Below, piece by piece: positions 1 through 5,088 of a stretch of 5,338 nucleotides of DNA. Both the position numbers and the translations under genes were made by a program. Below the pieces are notes generated by a model. That model was not told where the DNA came from. It searched no databases and saw only the letters and a list, made by a program, of their open reading frames with translations. Origin of the DNA: Anaerolineales bacterium. GTDB lineage: Bacteria > Chloroflexota > Anaerolineae > Anaerolineales > DRMV01. Numbering within the stretch: position 1 is the stretch's first letter; each line of letters begins with the position of its first letter. The stretch is taken from assembly GCA_015494815.1 (NCBI GenBank), contig WGAK01000025.1:1-5338 (forward strand), written 5' to 3'.

Positions 1-221
1 GCCCCGGCGAAGACCAGGGCGGCGAAGCGCGGTCGGCCGTGGCGGTAGATGAGGGTGATGAGCACCAGCAGGTGTAGCCCGTACAGGGGCACCTCGAACA
101 GCAGCCCCGGCAGGTGGAAGAAGGGGAACATATCCGACCCGGCGAACACCTCGGCGAAAAAGGTGCTGTAGGCGGCCAGCAGCACCCAGAAGAACAGTTT
201 GTGGCGCCAGGGCGGCGACAT
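1..221 (-). CDS. Multi-pass membrane protein of unknown function, N-terminal part (cut by window edge)
   Basis: 73 complete codons of an open frame that runs off the left edge. I do not recognise the family. The visible part starts MSPPWRHKLFFW and has two hydrophobic stretches (about residues 8-21 and 38-57) joined by a short loop rich in Phe, Gly and Pro (FAGSDMFPFFHLPG), followed by a basic turn (YRHGRPR) and another hydrophobic start. This is the pattern of a polytopic inner-membrane protein with a cytoplasmic N-terminus. The ATG at 221 was chosen because AGGAAGGG (227-234) lies five bases upstream. An in-frame ATG at 275 would add 18 residues (MNARPGRLHLLLCPGRAP) and would overlap the preceding stop as ATGA, but its AAGG abuts the start codon, so it is the weaker choice. 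It is the third gene of the minus-strand operon, so it probably works with the two membrane proteins before it. Confidence 0.7.
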   Translation of the reverse strand, partial: MSPPWRHKLFFWVLLAAYSTFFAEVFAGSDMFPFFHLPGLLFEVPLYGLHLLVLITLIYRHGRPRFAALVFAG

Positions 222-226
222 GGGGG

Positions 227-234
227 CCCTTCCT
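227..234 (-). promoter_or_regulatory. Ribosome binding site choosing the ATG at 221
   Basis: On the minus strand the sequence is AGGAAGGG, five bases before the ATG at 221. It is a much better match to the 16S rRNA tail than anything suitably spaced from the alternative in-frame ATG at 275, so it favours the shorter N-terminus of the partial membrane protein. Confidence 0.6.
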
Positions 235-271
235 GGGCAAAGAAGAAGATGAAGCCGGCCAGGCCGGGCGT

Positions 272-1459
272 TCATCCTTGGGCGCGGTCAATCTTCGCTT
301 TGATGGCCTGCAGCAGGGCTTCGGGCGTCTTGTGCCAGCGGAAGGGCTTGCTCTGGCGTCGTCGGTCGCGCAAGTCGAACAACTGGACCACCATGTCGGC
401 CTGGTCGTCAGGAATGTTCACCCGCACGAGGAAGGCCTGATATTTGAGGTAGTAGAACGAAGGCTCTTTCTTGAGCAATTGAAATCCCAGCCGCCGGGCT
501 GCCAGCGGCAACTTCTGGGCGCGCGCCTGGCCGGGCAAGCCCTGCAGTTCGGGCCGTGGGGGCAATTCGGGCACTTGTTCGGTATGCAGCGCCTTTTGGC
601 GCAGGCTGTCGGATGTCTGCCCGGTCAAGACTTTGATGAGATGCTCTTCAATCAGGGCCTGAGGATACTGTTCGATGAGACCGGCCTCGATCTCTTCCTG
701 GCTGCGGGCGATGATGTCGGCCCGCTCGATGTGACGGCCTTCGGGCACCATGCTGGCGACCCGAATGTGGAAATAGGGGATGTGCGCGCTGCACAGTTGC
801 TCGAGGTCTTTCTTCGCCTCGGGACGCTTGAGATACTCCCGGTCGGAGCGCTGAATCAGATGTGTCAGTTGGTCGGCAAAGGCCGTTTTGAGGTACTCGA
901 AAGGCTCTTCGACCTCGGTAATGAGGCGGTGGACCTGGCTCCAACGCACGCGAGCGTAGCCCTGGGCGACAATGGTCAAGAGCGAACGGTCCGCGGCCGG
1001 GCTCTGGACCCGCGCCTGAATGGGAAAACGGCGTCGGGAAACGACCTTGCGGCGTTTGGGGTACGCGGGCACCTGCCAGAACAGGCCCGAGGTCTTGTAC
1101 AGTTTCTTGCCCACAACGCCGACCTGCGTGTCGCCGTCCACATAAATCCATCCCAGCCAGCCCGGAATCAGCCATGTGACCGGCGCCTCGTCAATGATGT
1201 TCTCCGAAGGTTGGACCGCATGCCGGTTGATGGCCAGGAACAGCCGCACGAGCACATACACGAGCGCCAGCCCGAACAGCACGACGCCAATGCTGCCGCA
1301 TAGCATGAGGGTGGTCATGGGGTCTCCTCGGAATTTCCCGACGGCCAGCAGGCCAAACAGCAATGCAAAAAATCCCATCTCAAGCCAGCCTCCCCCGCGC
1401 GAAGAGGAGGGTTTGGCAGAGGTAGGGGCCGGGGGTGTCAAAGGCTCTTCGGGGCTCAT
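272..1459 (-). CDS. Two-TM membrane protein with possible SPFH/Band 7-like domain
   Basis: 395 residues from the ATG at 1459. I see a Ser/Pro-rich N-terminus (1-24), two membrane helices (about 25-41 and 49-76), and then a soluble part. Residues about 100-280 resemble the SPFH/Band 7 order: a short strand (GDTQVGVVGK), a WQVPAYPKRR turn, basic strands (RRRFPIQARVQ), a strand block (LLTIVAQGYARVRW), a charged helix region, and a HIRVASMVPEG strand leading into a helix rich in Glu and Gln (ARSQEEIEAGL). That resemblance is structural inference without a diagnostic motif. A Pro-rich linker (about 295-315) separates it from an unrecognised C-terminal domain (about 316-395) ending in a basic helix. 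The frame also opens upstream at a TTG (1477), but the ATG is preferred: it has GGAG seven bases upstream and overlaps the preceding stop as ATGA, which suggests translational coupling. SPFH proteins scaffold membrane complexes, and its neighbours here are membrane proteins. It could instead be an unrelated family. Confidence 0.75.
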   Translation of the reverse strand: MSPEEPLTPPAPTSAKPSSSRGGGWLEMGFFALLFGLLAVGKFRGDPMTTLMLCGSIGVVLFGLALVYVLVRLFLAINRHAVQPSENIIDEAPVTWLIPGWLGWIYVDGDTQVGVVGKKLYKTSGLFWQVPAYPKRRKVVSRRRFPIQARVQSPAADRSLLTIVAQGYARVRWSQVHRLITEVEEPFEYLKTAFADQLTHLIQRSDREYLKRPEAKKDLEQLCSAHIPYFHIRVASMVPEGRHIERADIIARSQEEIEAGLIEQYPQALIEEHLIKVLTGQTSDSLRQKALHTEQVPELPPRPELQGLPGQARAQKLPLAARRLGFQLLKKEPSFYYLKYQAFLVRVNIPDDQADMVVQLFDLRDRRRQSKPFRWHKTPEALLQAIKAKIDRAQG

Positions 1460-1989
1460 GGGATGGCTCCACTGCAAAGTTGGGGAACTTCTTGGCAGAC
1501 CTCCTGACGGATGACGCCGTTCAGGAAGTAGGGCTTGTGGGGCGGCATCCAGAACTGGACGAGCGCGTCAAACGCGGCTTCGTGGCGCAGCAGCGTTTGC
1601 AGAAAGGCGGCGTCGTCGGGGTTGAGCGGGGCGGGCTCCGCGGGTACGGCTTCGGGTTGGGTGGGTGCAGCGGCGTCGCGGACCTGGTAGGCCAGCACCT
1701 TGAACGCCAGCACAACTATCATCCACGCGACAACCAGCAGGACCACCAACGCGGTCAGGCATCCGCCGCAGCCGATATCCTCATCGTCATCGCCGGCGCT
1801 GCGCGCGGCGACCTTCTTGTGGATGATGGCCAGCCCCCAGAAGAGAATCAGCCAGAAGAGAAACCACCCGGCCACTTGCCGCATGGGCGGCCCGAAGGCT
1901 CCCAAAAAGGGGCCAAAGAGGGCGCGTGCGGCCGCCTCATATTGAAAGGACAGTACCAGTGCGATGTAGCCTAAGAGGAGTTTTTTCAT
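1456..1989 (-). CDS. Small membrane protein of unknown function (three hydrophobic segments)
   Basis: 177 residues, first gene of the minus-strand operon. Hydrophobic segments lie at about residues 4-16, 39-57 and 76-99. The first follows MKK and could be a signal anchor. Between the second and third is an acidic cytoplasmic-type loop (AGDDDEDIG), followed by a CGGC motif (Cys74, Cys77) at the start of the third helix. After the last helix comes an Ala/Pro-rich linker (about 105-122) and a soluble tail (about 123-177) with two more cysteines (Cys165, Cys172). The family is not recognised. The hydrophobic N-terminal half is loosely reminiscent of CvpA-type proteins, but I see no firm motif. 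The ATG at 1989 is the natural start, though no clear Shine-Dalgarno precedes it. Its stop overlaps the next start as ATGA, so the two products are probably made together and may interact. Confidence 0.75.
   Translation of the reverse strand: MKKLLLGYIALVLSFQYEAAARALFGPFLGAFGPPMRQVAGWFLFWLILFWGLAIIHKKVAARSAGDDDEDIGCGGCLTALVVLLVVAWMIVVLAFKVLAYQVRDAAAPTQPEAVPAEPAPLNPDDAAFLQTLLRHEAAFDALVQFWMPPHKPYFLNGVIRQEVCQEVPQLCSGAIP
1467..1470 (-). promoter_or_regulatory. Ribosome binding site deciding the ATG start at 1459
   Basis: GGAG on the minus strand, seven bases before the ATG at 1459 and inside the last codons of the upstream gene. It supports the ATG, which overlaps the upstream TGA, over the TTG six codons earlier at 1477. 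Confidence 0.6.
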
Positions 1990-2057
1990 CGGATATGATT
2001 TGTGTTATCGGACGAGGGAATCCGCCAATTCGTCGCCCTGAGGCCGATTTGTGCCCC

Positions 2058-2086
2058 ATTATAAGCAGTTACGCGGTTTTGAGCAA
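2058..2086 (-). promoter_or_regulatory. Sigma70-type promoter for the minus-strand membrane operon
   Basis: Reading the minus strand, TTGCTC (2086-2081) is followed by exactly 17 bases and a perfect TATAAT (2063-2058). The -10 matches the consensus fully; the -35 matches at three of six positions. Transcription would start near 2051, leaving a leader of about 60 bases before the ATG at 1989. It lies in the divergent region and faces away from hisB. Confidence 0.65.
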
Positions 2087-2130
2087 GAGAGCGCGAGTGC
2101 CGGTGACGGCGGAAAGGTGTCAGATGTCAG

Positions 2131-2161
2131 GGGCCGGCAGGCCGCCGCCAGCAGCCGGCCC
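2131..2161. repeat. GC-rich inverted repeat in the divergent intergenic region
   Basis: GGGCCGGC (2131-2138) and GCCGGCCC (2154-2161) form a perfect 8-bp inverted repeat around a 15-base spacer. A second weaker one follows: ATTTCG (2168-2173) with CGAAAT (2197-2202). Neither has a T-run on either strand, so they do not look like terminators. They sit between the two divergent promoters and could be operator or hairpin elements; no factor can be named. Confidence 0.4.
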
Positions 2162-2220
2162 TCCGTAATTTCGCCTTCTGCTCGCCGCGGCGGGGCCGAA
2201 ATGCCGAGCGTTCCGTTTTG

Positions 2221-2229
2221 TGCTACACT
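2221..2229 (+). promoter_or_regulatory. Extended -10 promoter for hisB
   Basis: TGC followed by TACACT makes a TGn-extended -10 element. No good -35 hexamer stands 16-18 bases upstream, which is common for extended -10 promoters. Transcription would begin near 2236, giving a leader of about 24 bases that contains the ribosome binding site GGAGGT (2247-2252). Confidence 0.45.
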
Positions 2230-2246
2230 TAGGCCCATCTTGAGGC

Positions 2247-2252
2247 GGAGGT
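2247..2252 (+). promoter_or_regulatory. Strong Shine-Dalgarno of hisB
   Basis: GGAGGT with seven bases to the ATG at 2260. It is the best ribosome binding site in the window and fixes the hisB start. Confidence 0.7.
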
Positions 2253-2259
2253 CGTTGCG

Positions 2260-2853
2260 ATGCGTCAGGCCCAAGTGCAACGCCGCACGCGTGAAACCCA
2301 GGTGCAGGTGCGCCTGAACCTGGACGGTACCGGCCGGCACCACATTCGGACCGGCCTGGGCTTTTATGACCACATGCTGGCGCAACTGGCCGTGCATGGA
2401 CTGTTCGACCTGGACATCGAGGCCCAGGGTGACCTGGTCGTGGACCCGCATCACACCTGGGAGGATGTGGCGCTGGCCTTGGGACAAGCCTTTGACCAGG
2501 CCCTGGGCGCTCGTCAGGGCATCGTGCGCATGGGCTACGCGTACGCCCCTTTGGACGAGGCCCTGGCGCGGGCGGTGGTGGACTTCTCGGGCCGGCCGTA
2601 TGCGCATCTCACCGCCCGCTGGCACACGCCTTATCTGGGCCGCGAGGCCATCCCCGTGAGCCTGATGGCCCACTTCTTGCGCTCCTGGGCCACCCAGGCC
2701 CGGGCCACGGTGCACGTGGATGTGCTGCGGGGGGCCGACGACCACCACCAGGCCGAGGCCGTTTTCAAGGCCCTGGCCCGCGCGCTGGCCGCGGCCACAC
2801 GCCTCGACCCGCGTCGCGGCGTGCAGGTGCCTTCCAGCAAAGGCGTGTTGTAG
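2260..2853 (+). CDS. hisB: Imidazoleglycerol-phosphate dehydratase (EC 4.2.1.19)
   Basis: 197 residues, the usual length of the monofunctional bacterial enzyme, with no fused histidinol-phosphatase domain. It dehydrates imidazole glycerol phosphate to imidazole acetol phosphate in cytoplasmic histidine biosynthesis. Family motifs appear in order: RRTRET (8-13), GFYDHML (34-40), HHTWED (64-69), PLDEAL (97-102), SGRPY (110-114), HFLRSWA (138-144), DHHQAEAVFKALARAL (161-176) and the C-terminal PSSKGVL (191-197). The His and Glu ligands of the two Mn sites (HHxxE at 64-68 and at 162-166) are intact. Mild departures are DPHHTWED where DDHHTVED is commonest, and PLDE for PMDE. The start has GGAGGT seven bases upstream. 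No other his gene is in the window, and a membrane glycosyltransferase follows on the same strand. Confidence 0.97.
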   Translation: MRQAQVQRRTRETQVQVRLNLDGTGRHHIRTGLGFYDHMLAQLAVHGLFDLDIEAQGDLVVDPHHTWEDVALALGQAFDQALGARQGIVRMGYAYAPLDEALARAVVDFSGRPYAHLTARWHTPYLGREAIPVSLMAHFLRSWATQARATVHVDVLRGADDHHQAEAVFKALARALAAATRLDPRRGVQVPSSKGVL

Positions 2854-2938
2854 CGCGCCTTCCGCCGCGTGGGCCATCGGCGCTTTGCGGGCCGGCAGCA
2901 AGGGCGGGGGCGGCCTTGGCGTCGGTGGCGCGCTTTTC

Positions 2939-2943
2939 GAGGA
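2939..2943 (+). promoter_or_regulatory. Ribosome binding site choosing the ATG at 2949
   Basis: GAGGA stands five bases before the ATG at 2949. The same frame could begin at TTG 2916, behind a G-rich stretch, or at ATG 2943, which overlaps this GAGGA. The spacing favours 2949, but the difference is only 2 to 11 residues. Confidence 0.5.
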
Positions 2944-2948
2944 TGCTC

Positions 2949-4877
2949 ATGTCGTTTGTCGGGTTGCTCCCCTTCAATGCCATACTTTTGACCTGGGTGT
3001 TGCATCGTCGGGCCCGGTGGCCGCTGACGCAGAGTTACTTTCTGGCCACGCTGGGGCTCGGCGCGACGCTGGCCGTGCTCACCGAGGGCCTCAGTTGGGG
3101 CCGCCTCTTGACGCCCGCCGCCGCGGGGGCCGTGCAGGCCGGGTTGGCCCTGGTTTTGCTGCTGGCCTTGTTGCGTCCACGGCCTCGCTTCAGGCCGCGC
3201 GGCGCGCACTTCCCGCCCCCGGATTGGCTCAGTTGGAGCCTGCCGGCCGTCGTGCTGGCGGTGACCGCTTACCTGGCCTGGCTATCGCCGCCCAATACGG
3301 TGGATTCGTGGACCTATCACCTCGCGCGGGTGGTGCACTGGGCCCAGAACCGGAGCGTGGCGCCGTACCCGACCCACATCTTGCGCCAGATTTACCAGAT
3401 GCCCTGGGCCGAGGAAGCGATGCTCTGGCTGCGCTTGCTCGCGGGCGATGACCGTTACGCGGCCTTCGTCCAATGGTGGGCGTTGTTCAGCCTGATGGTC
3501 ATCTTCCCCGATTTCGTGCGCCAGATTGTGCCTCAGGCCCGGGCCGTCTGGCCGCGTTGGGTGGCCGTTACGGTCCCGATGGCCATCTTGCAGGCGTCGA
3601 GCACGCAGAACGACCTGGTGGTGGCCTACTGGTCGGTGGGATTCGTCTACGCGCTGCTGGCCTATCGCAGCCGCGGCCGGCGGCGGTGGCTGGTCGCGGG
3701 GGCGCTGGCCCTGGGGCTGGCGCTGCGCACCAAGGGGACGGCGTATCTCTGGCTGTTCCCCTTTGGTGTGTGGTGGTTGGGGACGATGCTGCGGCGTAGG
3801 GCTTGGCGCGGCATGGCGCTGGCCGCGCTGCTGACGGCCATCCTGGTGGCGGGGCCCTGGTATCGCAATGCCCTCGTCTTTGGGCATCCGTTGGGCTCGC
3901 CGAGCATTCGTCGCTTCTACCTCGTGGAAGACCCCGGCCCCCGGGCCTGGCTCTCGAACAGCCTGCGTCAGTGGGCCTCGCACGGCACGGCCGGATATCC
4001 TTATGTGCCCTTTGCCCTGCGCCGCTTCTTCCCCCTCGGCGCCTGGCTGGAAGCCGGGGTCGTTTGGGTGCACCGCCATGTGCTCCACATGGCGCCTGCG
4101 GACCTGCGTTCGACCGAATTGGGGCACGCGTTCCGGGTGCCCACCCCCTACCTGTTCAGCGAGGACGAGGCCGGCGCGTTCGCGCATCTCTTGCTGTTGG
4201 GGTTGGTCACCCCGCTGCTCTTCTGGAAGGGAGGGGCGGGCATACGCCGCTATGGCCTGGCCTATTGGAGCGCCTGGGTTCTGTTCGTCGGGCTGATTAG
4301 GTGGCAGCCGTGGATTACGCGCCTGCACCTCCCGTGGGTGCTCTTGGGCGTACCGCTGTTGGTCTGGGCTTTGCAGAGTTATCTCGACGGGCGCAAGGCG
4401 TTGATGGTTTTGGTGTTGCTCGGCTTTGCCACGATGGTGCCGGGCCCTTTGCTCGACAACGAGTTGCGTGGCCTGCGCGGGCGTTTCGATGTGCGACGCC
4501 TTTCGCCCGAGGAACGCATGTTTTTGCCGGTGAAAGCCTGGCAGGAACCGTACCTGACCACGATGGCAGCGCTGCGGGCGTCGGCGTGTGAAAACCTGGG
4601 GCTGCTTTTGGACGAAAACGGCCTCGAGTATCTTTTCTGGTACTTTCTGGCGCCGCAAAAACCCCACCTGCGCCTGGAGCATGTGCGGGTGACCAACGAA
4701 ACGGCCCGCTTTGCGGCTGGGTGGCCGCGGATGGACCCGTGCGCCGTGGTGGTGACGCGCGCCGACTTCGCGGCTCCCGACCCCTGGCGCGCCTTTGGGC
4801 ATGTGTATCGGCGGGCCTTCGCGGACCCGACCGTGCCCCTCTTTCTCTACCTCGCGGACGACGCGTCCGCGCCGTGA
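2949..4877 (+). CDS. GT-C fold membrane glycosyltransferase (PMT/ArnT-like, GT39/GT83-type)
   Basis: 642 residues, a polytopic membrane protein with roughly 11-13 hydrophobic helices and a soluble C-terminal part. Such enzymes move a sugar from a lipid-phosphate carrier to a protein, lipid or polysaccharide outside the membrane. After the fourth helix (about 95-112) comes SPPNTVDSWTYHLARVVHW (113-131). Its Asp119 and YHL fit the acidic first-loop motif of GT-C enzymes, and it is followed by a long loop with PYPTHILRQIYQMPW and by helices. QASSTQNDLVVAYW (215-228), the ALRTKG turn (258-263) and AGPWYRNALVFGHPLGS (301-317) are also typical of this group. The last ~140 residues (about 500-642) form a soluble, probably extracytoplasmic domain. 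It holds the only two cysteines of the protein (Cys547, Cys598). Three extra N-terminal helices precede the usual core. Donor and acceptor cannot be told from the sequence. It lies 95 bases after hisB with no terminator between, so co-transcription is likely. Confidence 0.75.
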   Translation: MSFVGLLPFNAILLTWVLHRRARWPLTQSYFLATLGLGATLAVLTEGLSWGRLLTPAAAGAVQAGLALVLLLALLRPRPRFRPRGAHFPPPDWLSWSLPAVVLAVTAYLAWLSPPNTVDSWTYHLARVVHWAQNRSVAPYPTHILRQIYQMPWAEEAMLWLRLLAGDDRYAAFVQWWALFSLMVIFPDFVRQIVPQARAVWPRWVAVTVPMAILQASSTQNDLVVAYWSVGFVYALLAYRSRGRRRWLVAGALALGLALRTKGTAYLWLFPFGVWWLGTMLRRRAWRGMALAALLTAILVAGPWYRNALVFGHPLGSPSIRRFYLVEDPGPRAWLSNSLRQWASHGTAGYPYVPFALRRFFPLGAWLEAGVVWVHRHVLHMAPADLRSTELGHAFRVPTPYLFSEDEAGAFAHLLLLGLVTPLLFWKGGAGIRRYGLAYWSAWVLFVGLIRWQPWITRLHLPWVLLGVPLLVWALQSYLDGRKALMVLVLLGFATMVPGPLLDNELRGLRGRFDVRRLSPEERMFLPVKAWQEPYLTTMAALRASACENLGLLLDENGLEYLFWYFLAPQKPHLRLEHVRVTNETARFAAGWPRMDPCAVVVTRADFAAPDPWRAFGHVYRRAFADPTVPLFLYLADDASAP

Positions 4878-4883
4878 GGCCGG

Positions 4884-4922
4884 AAAACGAGGCGTACGCC
4901 CACTTGGGTTGGGGGCGTTTTT
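4884..4922 (+). terminator. Intrinsic terminator after the glycosyltransferase
   Basis: ACGCCC (4896-4901) pairs with GGGCGT (4913-4918), and the last T of this arm begins a run of five T (4918-4922). AAAACG (4884-4889) can alternatively pair with CGTTTT (4916-4921), which would also give a T-run when read on the minus strand. It begins seven bases after the stop codon and closes the hisB-glycosyltransferase unit. Confidence 0.6.
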
Positions 4923-4936
4923 GCTAATCGAAAGTC

Positions 4937-4965
4937 TTGACAACCATCATGATTTCTGGTATAAA
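4937..4965 (+). promoter_or_regulatory. Near-consensus sigma70-type promoter with extended -10
   Basis: A perfect TTGACA (4937-4942), exactly 17 bases of spacer, then TATAAA (4960-4965, five of six matches) preceded by TGG (4957-4959), an extended -10. The spacer is AT-rich while the surroundings are GC-rich. Transcription would start at about 4972. No open reading frame with a start codon lies downstream on this strand before the terminator at 5054-5088, so it probably serves a small RNA. Confidence 0.8.
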
Positions 4966-4971
4966 AGAAAC

Positions 4972-5088
4972 ACCTCGCCCTATTCGCCCCCTGGCCGGGC
5001 TGCGAGGCTTCCGGAACCAACTTCGTGGGTGGTCGTCCCCTCCTCTGGTGGGTGTCCCCAGGGCCGTTGCCCTGGGGACGAACTTTTT
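4972..5088 (+). ncRNA. Candidate small non-coding RNA, family not recognised
   Basis: A stretch of about 117 bases bounded by a near-consensus promoter and a strong intrinsic terminator. It has no ATG and no convincing reading frame. Visible structure: CCTCGC (4973-4978) pairs with GCGAGG (5002-5007), enclosing GCCC (4986-4989) with GGGC (4997-5000). The palindrome TTCCGGAA (5009-5016) is next, then an imperfect hairpin ACCA (5016-5019) with TGGT (5030-5033), and then the terminator stem. A second fold is possible: TCGTCCCC (5033-5040) can pair over 8 bp with GGGGACGA (5074-5081), which would undo the terminator. It lacks the SRP RNA tip, 6S-like size and RNase P or tmRNA motifs. The ends are inferred from the promoter and T-run. 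Alternatives are a regulated antisense RNA against the convergent kinase mRNA, or a leader whose gene was lost. Confidence 0.55.
5054..5088 (+). terminator. Strong intrinsic terminator ending the candidate small RNA
   Basis: GTCCCCAGGGC (5054-5064) and GCCCTGGGGAC (5069-5079) form a perfect 11-bp stem with the 4-base loop CGTT. GAAC follows, then five T (5084-5088). The T-run exists only on the plus strand, so it stops transcripts coming from the promoter at 4937-4965. Its last two T overlap the stop codon of the convergent kinase gene. The stem would still fold in the kinase mRNA but without a following U-run. Confidence 0.85.

Noticed and set aside
255..267. Inverted repeat CCGGCC-A-GGCCGG followed on the minus strand by a pyrimidine-rich stretch, a possible terminator between the second and third operon genes
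   Set aside because: Only about five pairs can form once a loop is allowed, and the following stretch is a mixed C/T run, not a T-run. It fits coding or leader sequence better.
278..1303. Long plus-strand open frame (341 codons) opposite the SPFH-like gene
   Set aside because: Its product is a shadow of the minus-strand gene in GC-rich DNA. It has no ribosome binding site and no family motif, while the minus frame has membrane helices and coupled starts.
2059..2901. Minus-strand open frame (280 codons) across hisB and the intergenic region
   Set aside because: It is antisense to the certain hisB gene and would cover the TATAAT promoter. No start signal is visible.
2854..2948. Possible terminator or promoter between hisB and the glycosyltransferase
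   Set aside because: The 95 bases are GC-rich with no T-run after any stem and no recognisable -10 or -35 pair, so I read the two genes as one unit.
3282..4943. Very long minus-strand open frame (553 codons) opposite the glycosyltransferase
   Set aside because: Its composition is extreme (Arg, Gln, His, Pro), typical of antisense frames in GC-rich genes. The plus frame has clear membrane helices and GT-C motifs.
4972..5083. Possible SRP (4.5S) or 6S RNA
   Set aside because: The conserved SRP tip (GGAA loop with the following GGAAGCAGCC-like strand) is absent: the only CCGGAA here is part of the TTCCGGAA palindrome. The length is too short and the central bubble missing for 6S RNA.
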